Shown here piece by piece: positions 32,892 to 41,766 of a DNA stretch of 64,000 bases. Numbering within the stretch: position 1 is the first letter of the stretch; every line of letters begins with the position of its first letter. Source of the stretch: Pinirhizobacter soli (lineage in GTDB: Bacteria; Pseudomonadota; Gammaproteobacteria; Xanthomonadales; Rhodanobacteraceae); the NCBI RefSeq assembly GCF_015905305.1, contig NZ_JADZLQ010000001.1:1264599-1328598 (forward strand). Reading direction: 5' to 3'. A program made the translations under genes and the position numbers. The notes below the pieces were generated by a model, which was not told where the DNA came from, searched no databases, and saw only the letters and a list, made by a program, of their open reading frames with translations.

Positions 32892-34258
32892 GCGCGCTCA
32901 ACCTGGGCCACGGCGCCGAGGCCGGTTTCGGCGTCGGCCAGGCCCACCGGCTCATCGGTTTCCTGCTGCAGGAACGCCGACAGCCGCGGGTACAGGGCGA
33001 TCGCTTCGTCCGTGCGCGGGTCGCTGCCCTTCTGGTAAGCACCCACGGCAATCAGGTCGCGCTGCTGCCGGTAGGCCGAATACACCTGGCGGAAGCGCTG
33101 CGCCGAACGCATGTGCTCGCGCGATACCACCGCCGGCATGACGCGGCTGATGGATGCCTCGATGTCGATGGCCGGGTAGTGGCCCGCTTCGGCCAGGTCA
33201 CGGGAAAGCACGATGTGTCCGTCAAGGATCGCGCGCGCCGCATCGGCGATCGGATCGTGCCGGTAATCGTCGCCCTCGGTCAGCACGGTGTAGAACGCGG
33301 TGATCGAACCGGTGCCGGTGGCATCGTTGCCGGCCCGTTCCACCAGCGCGGGCAACATGGCGAACACCGACGGCGGATAACCCTTGGTCGCCGGCGGCTC
33401 GCCGATGGCCAGCGCGATCTCGCGCTGCGCCTGGGCATAGCGGGTGAGCGAATCCATCAGCAGCAGTACGCGCTTGCCCTGGTCGCGAAAATGTTCGGCC
33501 ACCGCGGTGGCCAGCTGCGCGCCACGCAGGCGCGAAAGCGGCGGCGCATCGGCGGGTGCCGCCACCACCACGGCGCGGCGACGGCCTTCCTCGCCCAGGA
33601 TGTGATCGACGAATTCCTTCACTTCGCGGCCGCGCTCGCCGATTAGCCCTACCACCACCACGTCGGCGTCGGTGAAGCGGGTCATCATGCCCATCAGCGT
33701 GGATTTGCCCACGCCGGAGCCGGCGAACAGGCCGATGCGTTGGCCGCGGCCAACGGTCAGCAGTGCATTGATCGCGCGCACGCCGGTATCGAGCGGTGTG
33801 TCGATCGGCTGGCGCGACATCGGATTGATCGGCTCGCGGCGCAGCGGCGCGCGCTCGCGCACCATCAGCGGGCCCTTGCCGTCCAGCGGCGCGCCATCTG
33901 CGCCGATCACGCGGCCGAGCAGTTCATCGCCCACCGGCACGCCGGAGGTGCCGGCCACCGGGCGCACTCGGGCGTTGGGTAGTACACCGTGCAGCTCGCC
34001 CGTGGGCATCAACAGCAGGCGGCCATCGGCGAAGCCGACGACCTCGGTTTCATGTTCGTTACCGTCGGCGCCGGACACCATGCAACGCGCGCCCACCGGA
34101 GCTTCGCAGCCGACGGCTTCCAGGGTGAGTCCCACCACGCGGCGCAGCTTGCCCTCCGCCTGCAGCGGGCGAAGATGATCCAGCTGCGCGCGGCGCATGG
34201 CCAGCGCATCGCGCCAGCGCTGGTTGCGGTCGGGCGGAAGGGCGATCACGTCGCTCAC
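32888..34258 (-). CDS. fliI: Flagellar export ATPase FliI
   Basis: 456 residues. Walker A '[17 protein letters not shown]', Walker B region '[20 protein letters not shown]', and '[16 protein letters not shown]' typical of type III ATPases. Couples ATP hydrolysis with substrate loading. The GTG start at 34258 overlaps the fliH stop (GTGA). The C-terminal 30 residues extend past the usual end by little. Confidence 0.96.
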   Translation of the reverse strand: MSDVIALPPDRNQRWRDALAMRRAQLDHLRPLQAEGKLRRVVGLTLEAVGCEAPVGARCMVSGADGNEHETEVVGFADGRLLLMPTGELHGVLPNARVRPVAGTSGVPVGDELLGRVIGADGAPLDGKGPLMVRERAPLRREPINPMSRQPIDTPLDTGVRAINALLTVGRGQRIGLFAGSGVGKSTLMGMMTRFTDADVVVVGLIGERGREVKEFVDHILGEEGRRRAVVVAAPADAPPLSRLRGAQLATAVAEHFRDQGKRVLLLMDSLTRYAQAQREIALAIGEPPATKGYPPSVFAMLPALVERAGNDATGTGSITAFYTVLTEGDDYRHDPIADAARAILDGHIVLSRDLAEAGHYPAIDIEASISRVMPAVVSREHMRSAQRFRQVYSAYRQQRDLIAVGAYQKGSDPRTDEAIALYPRLSAFLQQETDEPVGLADAETGLGAVAQVERA

Positions 34259-34890
34259 GCCGCGGACTCCCCGTCCACCCGGTCGTCGCCCAGTACCGCA
34301 TCGACCACGGTGGCCAGGCGCGAGCGCAGGCGCGCGTCGATGCGCGAATGTTCCGATTCCAGCCGGCAGTCGCCGCGGTCGAGCGTGCGATCCTCCACGA
34401 TCAGCCACGACTCTTCCGAGCTGTTGCGATGATCGCGCACAAGGGCCGCGTCATCCGGATGCAGTACGACGCGGACATGACGCTCAGACGCCGGCAGTAC
34501 ATGCACGGCCTGGCGCACCACGCCGATGATCTTTTCAGGTGCGAGGGAAATCTCAGCACCCAGCACGCGCTCGGCCACCACGGTGGCAAGCCACGCCAGT
34601 TCCCGGGCAACCTCGTCGTCCAGTTCCGCCAGGGGTCGCGCCGCGGCGGCATAGAGTGCCTCCAGGCGGCCGGTCTGTGACAGCAGTTCACGGCGCGCAG
34701 TGGCGCGCCCTTCGGCAAGCCCGGCATTGAAGCCTTCCTCGCGAGCCTGCCGTTCGATCGCCTCCAGTTCGGCGATCGTAGGCAATGGCGAGGGCGGTTC
34801 TTCCTTGGCGCGGCGCACGGCGGGCTCGCCGACGGGCGGCAGCTCCCAACGCTCGTAGGCAGAGGCCTCGTCGCGTCCAAGGACACTCAT
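34255..34890 (-). CDS. fliH: Flagellar export regulator FliH
   Basis: 211 residues. An N-terminal region with aromatic/Pro residues, a central helical stretch with small-x3-small repeats ('[19 protein letters not shown]'), and a C-terminal domain that binds FliI ('[23 protein letters not shown]', '[13 protein letters not shown]'). Brings FliI to FlhA and FliN. ATG overlaps the fliG stop by one base. Confidence 0.94.
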   Translation of the reverse strand: MSVLGRDEASAYERWELPPVGEPAVRRAKEEPPSPLPTIAELEAIERQAREEGFNAGLAEGRATARRELLSQTGRLEALYAAAARPLAELDDEVARELAWLATVVAERVLGAEISLAPEKIIGVVRQAVHVLPASERHVRVVLHPDDAALVRDHRNSSEESWLIVEDRTLDRGDCRLESEHSRIDARLRSRLATVVDAVLGDDRVDGESAA

Positions 34891-35891
34891 CAGACGAATT
34901 CCTCACCGCCACCGGTGAGGGTGATCTGGCCGGCATCGGCCAGGCGGCGTGCGCTGGCCAGCACTTCCTTCTGCGCAGCGTCCACTTCGCTTACGCGTAC
35001 CGGGCCCTTTACTTCCAGGTCGTCGCGAAGCATGTCGGCGGCGCGCTTGGACATGTTGCTGAAGATCTTCTCGCGCATCGCCGGCTCCGCGCCCTTCAAG
35101 GCGGTGATCAGCGTGGCGGAGGGGATTTCACGCAGCAGCGCCTGCATGCTGCGATCGTCAAGGTCGGCCAGGTCGTCGAAGACGAACATCAGTTCCTCGA
35201 TCTTCTCGCCCAGGTTCGAATCCAGCCCGCGGATGGATGCCATCAATTCGGCCTCTCGCGAGGCTTCCATGGAATTCAGGATCGCCGCGGCCGCCTTCAG
35301 GCCGCCCACCGTGGCCGACTTCATCTTGTTGCTGGTGCCGGAGAACTGGCGCTCCATGATTTCGTCGAGTTCGTCCAGCGCATGCGGCTGCACGCCGTCG
35401 AGGGTGGCGATGCGCATCACCACGTCAGAGCGCACGCGCGGCTGCAGGTAAGCCAATACCTCGGCAGCCTGGTCAGGCTCCAGGTGCGCCAGCACCAGGG
35501 CAATGATCTGCGGGTGTTCCTGGCCGATCATTTCGGCGATGGCGCGGCTTTCCATCCACTTGAGCGACTCCAGGCCCTTGGAGCTGCGGCCCAGCAGGAT
35601 GCGGTCGATCAGGCTGCCGGCCTTGGTTTCGCCAAGCGCGTTCACCAGCACCTTGCGGATGTATTCCTCGGTACCCACGCCCAGCGCCGTGTGCTGGCCC
35701 ATGTCTTCGGTAAGGCGGCTGATCACGCCGTCGACCTGCTCCTTGGACACGTTCTTCAGCGCCGCCATGGCGGTGCCGACCGATTGCACGTCGCGGGCAT
35801 TGAGGTGCTTGAGCACCGTGGCCGCGTCTTCTTCTCCAAGCGTCAGCAACAGGATCGCCGCACGCTGGGAACCGCTCAGTAACTCAGCCAT
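34890..35891 (-). CDS. fliG: Flagellar motor switch protein FliG
   Basis: 333 residues with N, middle and C domains; 'EHPQIIALVLAHLEPDQAAEVLAYL' (middle, EHPQ motif) and the charged C-terminal torque helix 'LREIPSATLITALKGAEPAMREKIFSNMSKRAADMLRDDL' region. Transmits stator force and joins FliF to FliM. Overlaps fliF by eight bases. Confidence 0.97.
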   Translation of the reverse strand: MAELLSGSQRAAILLLTLGEEDAATVLKHLNARDVQSVGTAMAALKNVSKEQVDGVISRLTEDMGQHTALGVGTEEYIRKVLVNALGETKAGSLIDRILLGRSSKGLESLKWMESRAIAEMIGQEHPQIIALVLAHLEPDQAAEVLAYLQPRVRSDVVMRIATLDGVQPHALDELDEIMERQFSGTSNKMKSATVGGLKAAAAILNSMEASREAELMASIRGLDSNLGEKIEELMFVFDDLADLDDRSMQALLREIPSATLITALKGAEPAMREKIFSNMSKRAADMLRDDLEVKGPVRVSEVDAAQKEVLASARRLADAGQITLTGGGEEFV

Positions 35892-37578
35892 CTTCTGCCA
35901 CCCAGCTCTTGACTACCTGCGCAACCTGTTTGGGATTGTCGTTGGCCATGCGCTTGGCCATGCCGATCTTCTGTTCGTAGGCCAGTAGTGCCGGGGCGCC
36001 CTTGCCCCTTGAACCTTGCAGCTGCGGCGAGTCGCGCTCGTCGTCATCCACCATCACCGAAACCGTGGGTACCGGACCTGCCAGTGCCGGCTGCATGACG
36101 CCGGAGCCCGGCCGCATCGCCGTGCGCATCATCGGGCGGATGACGAAGAAGGCCACGGCCAACGCCGCCAGCACGCCCAGCGCCTGCTTGATCAGGTCGA
36201 GCACGCCCGGCTTCTGCCAGAAAGGAATATCGATGCCCACGTCGTCCACCGGGGTGGCGTGGAAGGCTTCGTTGATCACGCTGACGCTATCGCCACGCGC
36301 GGCATCGAAGCCCACGGCATTCTTGGTGAGCGTGGTCATGCGCTCGATTTCTTCCGGGGTGAAGGCAACGCTTGCCGGCTTGCCGTCCTTGCCCACCACC
36401 GATTTGTTGTCCACCACCACGGCGACCGTAAGCCGCGACACTTTCCCCGCCGGATCCACCACATGGCTTACGGTGCGGTCGAGCTCGTAGTTGCGCGTGG
36501 CGCTGTTGGTACTCTGGCTGGGCTCGGTGGCCTGGGCGGTGGCCGCGGTTTGCGGGCCGCCTGGTTTCTTGCCGGCATCGGGCTTGGCCGCAGTGGCCTG
36601 GGCAACGGTGTTGGGTGGCTGGTTGGAGAGCGCCCCCGGGACGCCGCCGGCAGCGGCGCCGTCGTGGCGGGTATCGCTGCTGGTCTGCTCGCTGCGCAGC
36701 GCCGGGTTGTCGTGGTTGAACACTTCGCTCGCCTTCTCGGTGTTGGAGAAGTCGAGGTTGGCGAATACCTGTGCGCGCACCTTGCCGGCACCCACGAGCG
36801 GGGTGAGCAATTCCTCCACGCGGGAGGCATAGGTGCTTTCGATCTGGTTGGACAGGCGCATGCGCGTGTCACCGAGGGCCGCCGGGCTATCCGGATCGGC
36901 GTTGGTCAAGAGCTGGCCCGCCTGGTCGATCACCGAGACGTTGCGTGCATCCAGGCCCGGTACCGACGAAGACACCAGGTGCACGACGGCCGACACCTGG
37001 CCGGCATCGAGCGAGCGGCCCGGGTACAGGGCCACCACCACCGATGCGCTGGCCGGGTGGTTGTCGCGAATGAACGCGGAAGGCTTCGGCAGCGCCAGGT
37101 GCACGCGCGCACCCTTCACCGACTGCAGGCCGGCGATGGTTTGGCCGAGGTCGTTTTCGAGCAACTGCTGGTAACGGCTCCGCTCGGCCATGTCGCTCAT
37201 GCCGAAGGGTGAATCCGATTGCGCCGTGGCGCCGCCCTGGGTAGCTCCCTGGGGCAGGCCCTGCGAAGCGAGCTTCAGGCGCATGGCCGACACGTCGGCG
37301 GCCGGCACGAACACCGACGCACCGTCGGTGCCGAGCTTGTAGGGTTCGTTGGCCGCCTGCAGCGCCTGGGTAACGGCGGCGGCGTCCCTTTGCTCGAGAC
37401 CTGCGTAAAGCATGCCGTAGTCGGGCGTGCGCGACCACATCACCACCGCCACGCCAATGGCGACCGCGGCGGCGATACCGGCCATCAAGGTCAGCTGGCG
37501 CGCCACCGGGGTGGCTGCCAGGTTCTTGAACGAGGCCAGCCTGGAATCAGGGGCGGTGGCGACGGCGTTATCAGCCAT
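35884..37578 (-). CDS. fliF: Flagellar MS-ring protein FliF
   Basis: 564 residues. Membrane helices at about 25-47 and 450-470, ring-building motif domains with 'YGMLYAGLEQRDAAAVTQALQAANEPY' and 'RVHLALPKPSAFIRDNHPASASVVV'; the C-terminal end ('KRMANDNPKQVAQVVKSWVAEDG') binds FliG. The insert between the ring motifs (about 290-350) is Ala/Gln/Pro-rich and longer than in Salmonella. Confidence 0.96.
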   Translation of the reverse strand: MADNAVATAPDSRLASFKNLAATPVARQLTLMAGIAAAVAIGVAVVMWSRTPDYGMLYAGLEQRDAAAVTQALQAANEPYKLGTDGASVFVPAADVSAMRLKLASQGLPQGATQGGATAQSDSPFGMSDMAERSRYQQLLENDLGQTIAGLQSVKGARVHLALPKPSAFIRDNHPASASVVVALYPGRSLDAGQVSAVVHLVSSSVPGLDARNVSVIDQAGQLLTNADPDSPAALGDTRMRLSNQIESTYASRVEELLTPLVGAGKVRAQVFANLDFSNTEKASEVFNHDNPALRSEQTSSDTRHDGAAAGGVPGALSNQPPNTVAQATAAKPDAGKKPGGPQTAATAQATEPSQSTNSATRNYELDRTVSHVVDPAGKVSRLTVAVVVDNKSVVGKDGKPASVAFTPEEIERMTTLTKNAVGFDAARGDSVSVINEAFHATPVDDVGIDIPFWQKPGVLDLIKQALGVLAALAVAFFVIRPMMRTAMRPGSGVMQPALAGPVPTVSVMVDDDERDSPQLQGSRGKGAPALLAYEQKIGMAKRMANDNPKQVAQVVKSWVAEDG

Positions 37579-37620
37579 GGTTCAACAAGTCCGTTAGTGG
37601 AAGGGTCATGAAAACGTCGC

Positions 37621-37950
37621 TCAGAACGACATGTTCATGATGTCCTTGTAGGCATCGACCATCTTGTTGCGTACCTGGGTAACGGTGCTCAGCCCGAGGT
37701 CGGCCTTCTGCACCGACAGCATCACCTGGGCCAGGTCCACGCCCTTGTCGCCGCGCTCGAAAGCAGCAGCCTGCACACCGGCGGTCTTCTGCAGGTCCGC
37801 AACGCTCCCCAGCGACTGCTTGAGCAGCGCGCCGAAATCCGACGGAGCCGCCGTCTTGCCCACGGTGTCGATCTTTGCCGACGGCAGTTCCGTGACGGCC
37901 GTCATCCGGCGCATCTGGGAAAGCAGGCTGTTTACGTCGATCGTGGTCAT
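37621..37950 (-). CDS. fliE: Flagellar rod adaptor FliE
   Basis: 109 residues. Joins the MS ring and rod. The C-terminal half has the family pattern: 'FGALLKQSLGSVADLQKTA' and 'DLAQVMLSVQKADLGLSTVTQVRNKMVDAYKDIMNM'. The ATG at 37950 lies 40 bases after a sigma-54 promoter and has GGAAAA upstream; the open frame continues further but past the promoter. Confidence 0.95.
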   Translation of the reverse strand: MTTIDVNSLLSQMRRMTAVTELPSAKIDTVGKTAAPSDFGALLKQSLGSVADLQKTAGVQAAAFERGDKGVDLAQVMLSVQKADLGLSTVTQVRNKMVDAYKDIMNMSF

Positions 37951-38281
37951 GGCGGTTTTCCGGCGCGCGCTGGCGTTTGGACGGTGCGATGCACGTGGCG
38001 TGCCAAGGCGACGATGGCTAAGCGGATGGCCTTGCAAGAAGACAAGAAGGTGGGCAGTGCGTGATCGCCGCACGGCCGATGGGGGCTTTCTCCGGCACAA
38101 ACCTGTCCTGGGCGGGCCGCCAGGCACCACCAGAAAACGATTGCCGGAGGGTCTTGCCGACGCTGTTACTTCAATGCGCCAACTACCTGCCATTCCCCGG
38201 GGCGTACGCCCATTGGCGCACTGCCCACCTTGTTGCCTTCTTTATTCCCTTGAAGGGTGGAAGCTTCAACTTCCGGCCCCC
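37951..38281 (-). other. Promoter region between fleQ and fliE
   Basis: 331 bases. The part next to fliE holds the sigma-54 promoter at 37990-38005. The remaining bases should contain FleQ sites and the end of the fleQ transcript, but I see no clear terminator. A reading frame from fliE extends upstream to 38193 without family similarity. Confidence 0.6.
37990..38005 (-). promoter_or_regulatory. Sigma-54 promoter of fliEFGHIJK
   Basis: Minus-strand TGGCACGCCACGTGCA: -24 TGGCACG is perfect, GG-N10-GC spacing is exact, and the -12 block reads GTGCA instead of TTGCA. The fliE ATG is 40 bases downstream. Confidence 0.85.
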
Positions 38282-39688
38282 TCAAGCGGTGATCTGTACC
38301 GCGTCGTTCAATCCGTACTTGCGCAGCTTCTCCACCAACGTGGTGCGCTGCACGCGCAGCAGCTTGGCCGCGTGGGCCACCACGCCATTGGCCGAGTCCA
38401 GCGCCTGGCGGATCAGGCCGATCTCGATCCCGGCCAGGTGGTCTTTCAAGTCCAGGCCACCGGCGGGCAAGGTTGCCGCGTCGTTGCCGTTGGCATAGGT
38501 GTCGGCGATCACCGGCTGCTCTTCCATATAGGCCAGCAGCGCCGCGCCGCAGATGTCTTCCACCACCGACGCGCCACGATACTTTTCCGGCAGGTCCGCG
38601 GCGCGGATCTCGCCGTGCGGCAGCAGGATGGCCATGCGCTCGACGAGGTTGGAGAGCTCCCGCACGTTGCCAGGCCAGGCATAACCGCGCAGTGCCGAAA
38701 GGGCTTGGCCTGAGAACCGGACATTGCCCAGGCCACGTGCTGCCAGGCGATGGTTGAATTCGCCGATCAGCGAGGAAAGATCATCCAGGCGTTCGCGTAG
38801 CGGCGGCATCTCCACCGGGAATACGTTCAGGCGATAGAAGAGGTCTTCGCGGAAAATGCCGTTCTGGATCGACTGCTCCAGGTTCCGGTGCGTGGCGGCA
38901 ATGATGCGCACATCGCAGCGCTGGGGCTTGTTGCCGCCGACGCGCTCGAACGTGCGTTCCTGCAGCACGCGCAGCAACTTCACCTGCATCGGCAGGCTCA
39001 TGTCGCCGATCTCGTCCAGGAACAGCGTGCCGCCCTCGGCCAGTTCGAAGCGGCCCTTGCGGGTATTGATTGCGCCGGTAAAGGCACCCTTCTCGTGGCC
39101 GAACAGTTCGCTTTCGAGCAGTTCGGCCGGGATCGCGCCGCAATTGATGGCAATGAAAGGCTTGTCGGCGCGCGGTGAGCAATCGTGGATGGTGCGGGCT
39201 ACCAGTTCCTTGCCCGTCCCCGACTCACCCAGCACCAGCACCGAGGAATCGAACGGCGCGACCTGGCGGATCAGGTTGTTGATGCGCTGCATCGGAGCGG
39301 AGGCGCCGACGAAACGGCGGTTGGCATTGGCTTCATCGGCCAGCGCCTCGAACGTACGCAGGGCGGCGGCGAGGCGTGCATAGCGCAGCGGGAACTCGAC
39401 CAGTTCCGCGCCGCGGTGTTCGTTGATGGCAACCAGCTCGGCAGCCATCGGGGCGTCGGCGGCTACCAGCAGCGGCAGCTTCGAGGCCTTGGCGCCCAGC
39501 GGGCCCATGGCCACCGACAGCGCATCGTTGCCGCCAATGGAGCCGACGAAGACGGCCATCGCGGCCACTCCATCGACATCGTCATGGCCGACACGGCGCG
39601 GCTCGTAACCCATGAAGGTGAGCGCGGCGGCCAGGGACTCGGCGCGGCTGTTATCAGGCTCAACGACCAGAATGATGGAAGACTTCAC
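38282..39688 (-). CDS. fleQ: FleQ, sigma-54-dependent master flagellar regulator
   Basis: 468 residues: N-terminal receiver-like FleQ domain without the phosphoacceptor Asp (1-120), AAA+ domain with Walker A GESGTGKE at 154-161 and the sigma-54 contact loop GAFTGA at 201-206, and a Fis-type helix-turn-helix at the end ('IRQALDSANGVVAHAAKLLR'). In Pseudomonas FleQ binds c-di-GMP and FleN. The start is GTG at 39688 with GGGGTAGGG before it; the long frame upstream lacks similarity. It would activate the sigma-54 promoters at 31071, 37990, 43309 and 44778. Confidence 0.94.
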   Translation of the reverse strand: MKSSIILVVEPDNSRAESLAAALTFMGYEPRRVGHDDVDGVAAMAVFVGSIGGNDALSVAMGPLGAKASKLPLLVAADAPMAAELVAINEHRGAELVEFPLRYARLAAALRTFEALADEANANRRFVGASAPMQRINNLIRQVAPFDSSVLVLGESGTGKELVARTIHDCSPRADKPFIAINCGAIPAELLESELFGHEKGAFTGAINTRKGRFELAEGGTLFLDEIGDMSLPMQVKLLRVLQERTFERVGGNKPQRCDVRIIAATHRNLEQSIQNGIFREDLFYRLNVFPVEMPPLRERLDDLSSLIGEFNHRLAARGLGNVRFSGQALSALRGYAWPGNVRELSNLVERMAILLPHGEIRAADLPEKYRGASVVEDICGAALLAYMEEQPVIADTYANGNDAATLPAGGLDLKDHLAGIEIGLIRQALDSANGVVAHAAKLLRVQRTTLVEKLRKYGLNDAVQITA

Positions 39689-40049
39689 GACCCTACCCCT
39701 TGGTGCGAATGTGATGACCCGTCGGCAATGCCGGACGGGCTCTTGACCCTCTGCTGAATGGGATAGATCAAGAAGCGTGCCATCGTCGGAAATCCGACGC
39801 ACAACGAAAGCGGCAGCGGCAGAAAAGCGCCACGAACCCCGTAGATTCCTACAACGCCGCCGGAACGGGGCAAGCGCCGGCAAGGGATGGGGCAGAAAGT
39901 GACGTAACCGCCAGCAATGACGACACGCGTCGCAAATGTGACGCAGTGTGTCCACAGCGCGTGAAAACGTTTGATGCAAGGCACTTCGGCGGCCGGGAAA
40001 AGGCCGGCAGGCACGGCCTGCAGAGCGCTGGGGCGGCGGGCGACGGCGC
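39689..40049 (-). other. fleQ upstream region with a 16-base palindrome
   Basis: 361 bases between the PilZ gene and fleQ. It holds a perfect palindrome, CGTCGGAAATCCGACG, at 39784-39799, about 96 bases before the fleQ GTG, a good candidate operator. Near 39990-40005 a short hairpin (CGGCC-N7-GGCCG) may end the PilZ transcript weakly. No sigma-54 or sigma-28 site is evident, in keeping with a sigma-70 promoter for fleQ. Confidence 0.5.
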
Positions 40050-40604
40050 TTAGCGCACCATCTGCCTGGCTTCGGCCACCTGGCGTCGGTGCTGGCGGAA
40101 TACCAGCCTTTCCATGGCGTCGCGGACGCCTTCGGAGAGTCCCTGGAAGGCCACCAGGCCCACCTGGGTACCCGGGGCATGGACTACCTGGCCGGGCAAC
40201 TCCAGGGGCAACGCACGGCAGGCATCGAAGTGGATGCGCAGCATCACCCGCTTGCCCGGATCGGGCAGGATCTTGCGTGGAAGCTCCGCTGCCCAGGCAT
40301 TGAACCGCACTTCCACGCGGGGCGGCAGGGCGGCCGATGGCAGCGCGAGGCGATTGACCAGCTCGATCACCGCATTGAGCTTGGCATCGATGCGAGTGAG
40401 CTCCTGCAGGACAGCACTATCATCTTCCAGGGTGTCGGCGCGGCGCTCGGTGAGCGAACCCACGGTGGTCAGCAGGCTGGCATTGCGCTCATTGAGCAAG
40501 GCCAACTCGCGGGCGTCGGGGGCATCCGCCAGGGTGCAGGACGCGTGCAACAGCGCCTCGTAGGCGACCCGGTCGCTGAACTCCCTATAGATGTCCTGGC
40601 TCAT
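40050..40604 (-). CDS. Atypical PilZ-domain protein
   Basis: 184 residues. N-terminal helical region (about 1-95) and a C-terminal PilZ-like beta barrel with 'FNAWAAELPRKIL', 'VMLRIHFDACRALPLELPGQVV', 'TQVGLVAFQGLSEGVRDAMERLVFRQHRRQ'. The RxxxR and DxSxxG motifs for c-di-GMP are not intact, so it may be a non-binding PilZ protein like Xanthomonas XC6012, which forms tetramers through its helices. The position between fleQ and fliT/fliS supports a flagellar role. ATG at 40604 chosen by context. Confidence 0.7.
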   Translation of the reverse strand: MSQDIYREFSDRVAYEALLHASCTLADAPDARELALLNERNASLLTTVGSLTERRADTLEDDSAVLQELTRIDAKLNAVIELVNRLALPSAALPPRVEVRFNAWAAELPRKILPDPGKRVMLRIHFDACRALPLELPGQVVHAPGTQVGLVAFQGLSEGVRDAMERLVFRQHRRQVAEARQMVR

Positions 40605-40664
40605 GCCCTGCCCGCTCCCCGTTCGTTGAGCAGACAATACTCGTTTTGTGACACGGCGCACATA

Positions 40665-40889
40665 TCAAAGGTGGTCCCGCGCTTCCCTTGCGCGGGTCTT
40701 TGTCATCGCGTCTATGGCAAGCATGGCCTTGATCGACTTCAACGTAGCGTCGTCAGCGGGCAACGGGCCCTGCAGCAAGGCGGCGCGCTCAGCCTCGAGG
40801 GTGGCAACGGCCTGCCAGTCCTGGCGCGAGGCCGCTTCATGCATCGCGCCGGTGATGGCCAGGGCGCGTTCGATCACGTCCACGCTCAT
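40665..40889 (-). CDS. Small FliT-like protein
   Basis: 74 residues, all helical. 'MHEAASRQDWQAVATLEAERAALLQ' follows the FliT pattern (helix, DW, then LE.ER). FliT keeps FliD soluble and delivers it to FlhA. This copy is shorter than the one at 41032 and lacks the usual C-terminal helix, so it may be a partner or a regulatory form. Overlaps the 46-codon ORF by ATGA. Confidence 0.65.
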   Translation of the reverse strand: MSVDVIERALAITGAMHEAASRQDWQAVATLEAERAALLQGPLPADDATLKSIKAMLAIDAMTKTRAREARDHL

Positions 40890-41026
40890 GGCGGCGGTGC
40901 AAGCAACTGCGAGCAAAGCTCGCCGAGCACGCGGTCGGCCCGGTCCAGCCGGGCAAGGACAGCGTCGATCAGTTCCCTGGTGTGGTCCACCAGGTCGGGC
41001 AAGGCTTGTGGCGCGGGAGCTTGCAT
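40886..41026 (-). CDS. 46-residue ORF between two fliT-like genes
   Basis: Small ORF with ATG at 41026 and TGA overlapping the next start (ATGA). Protein: Pro-rich ends and one amphipathic helix in between ('LVDHTRELIDAVLARLDRAD'), with a single Cys. It starts five bases after the first FliT-like gene's stop. No similarity recognised. Tight coupling on both sides argues that it is translated; it may be a mini-chaperone subunit. Confidence 0.5.
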   Translation of the reverse strand: MQAPAPQALPDLVDHTRELIDAVLARLDRADRVLGELCSQLLAPPP

Positions 41027-41031
41027 GGCAC

Positions 41032-41334
41032 TCAGCTGCGGGCGGCAGCCAGGTAGGCGCTGGCTCCGCGGTAACCCTGTCCGCTTTGGCCAAGCTTGCG
41101 CGCAACCTCCGCCCGCGCCGTGGCGGCGTGGCCTTCAATGGCACGGTTGCATTCGAGCATGCGGCGAAGCAATTCCACGCTGGTGGCATCGGCCGGATGC
41201 CCCAGGCCCAAGGCCTGTGCGCGCTCAGGTTCCAGTGCCGCCACGGCGTCCCAGTCGCCAGAGGACGCCGCGGTAAGCATGCGCTCGCTGGCGGCGACGG
41301 CCAGGCGCAGGGCATCGTGGTTGGTGGAGCTCAT
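41032..41334 (-). CDS. fliT: FliT-like flagellar chaperone
   Basis: 100 residues, helical; 'MLTAASSGDWDAVAALEPERAQAL' and 'LLRRMLECNRAIEGHAATARAEVARKL' match the FliT/FleP layout. Likely chaperone for the filament cap FliD, encoded just upstream with fliS. ATG at 41334 overlaps the fliS stop by one base. Similar in position to P. aeruginosa fleP. Confidence 0.75.
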   Translation of the reverse strand: MSSTNHDALRLAVAASERMLTAASSGDWDAVAALEPERAQALGLGHPADATSVELLRRMLECNRAIEGHAATARAEVARKLGQSGQGYRGASAYLAAARS

Positions 41335-41756
41335 CAGGCGGCACCCGCCTGCATGGAGGCCAGGTACTGGCTGCGAATTTCGCGCCAACTGTCGCGGATG
41401 GGGCTGAGCAGGCGCGCCGATTCAGCCAGGGCGGCATCGTCGTTGTGGGCCTGCGCCGCCAGCAAACGCCGGCCGACGTATTCGTAAAGAGCTTCCAGGC
41501 GGCCGCTGAGCTTGCCGCCCTTGGCATGGTCGAGGCTTGCACGCAGTTCAACCACGATCGCCATCGCCTTGGACACGCTGATCGCCTTGCCGCCCAGGTC
41601 GCCGCGGGCCAGGTGATTGCGTGCCTGGTTGATGCGCTCGATGGCCGTGTCCATCAGCAGCATGGTCAGCTGGTGCGGATCGGCGTCTTCCACGCGCCCG
41701 TGCACCGCGTTCTGCTGGTACATGGCGCTGGCGCTGCGCGGGTAACCGTAGGACAT
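41334..41756 (-). CDS. fliS: Flagellin export chaperone FliS
   Basis: 140 residues, four-helix bundle: 'YQQNAVHGRVEDADPHQLTMLLMDTAIERINQARNHL' and 'LRASLDHAKGGKLSGRLEALYEYVGRRLLAA'. Binds unfolded flagellin in the cytoplasm and brings it to FlhA. Ten bases after fliD. Confidence 0.96.
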   Translation of the reverse strand: MSYGYPRSASAMYQQNAVHGRVEDADPHQLTMLLMDTAIERINQARNHLARGDLGGKAISVSKAMAIVVELRASLDHAKGGKLSGRLEALYEYVGRRLLAAQAHNDDAALAESARLLSPIRDSWREIRSQYLASMQAGAA

Positions 41757-41766
41757 GGCTTATTCC

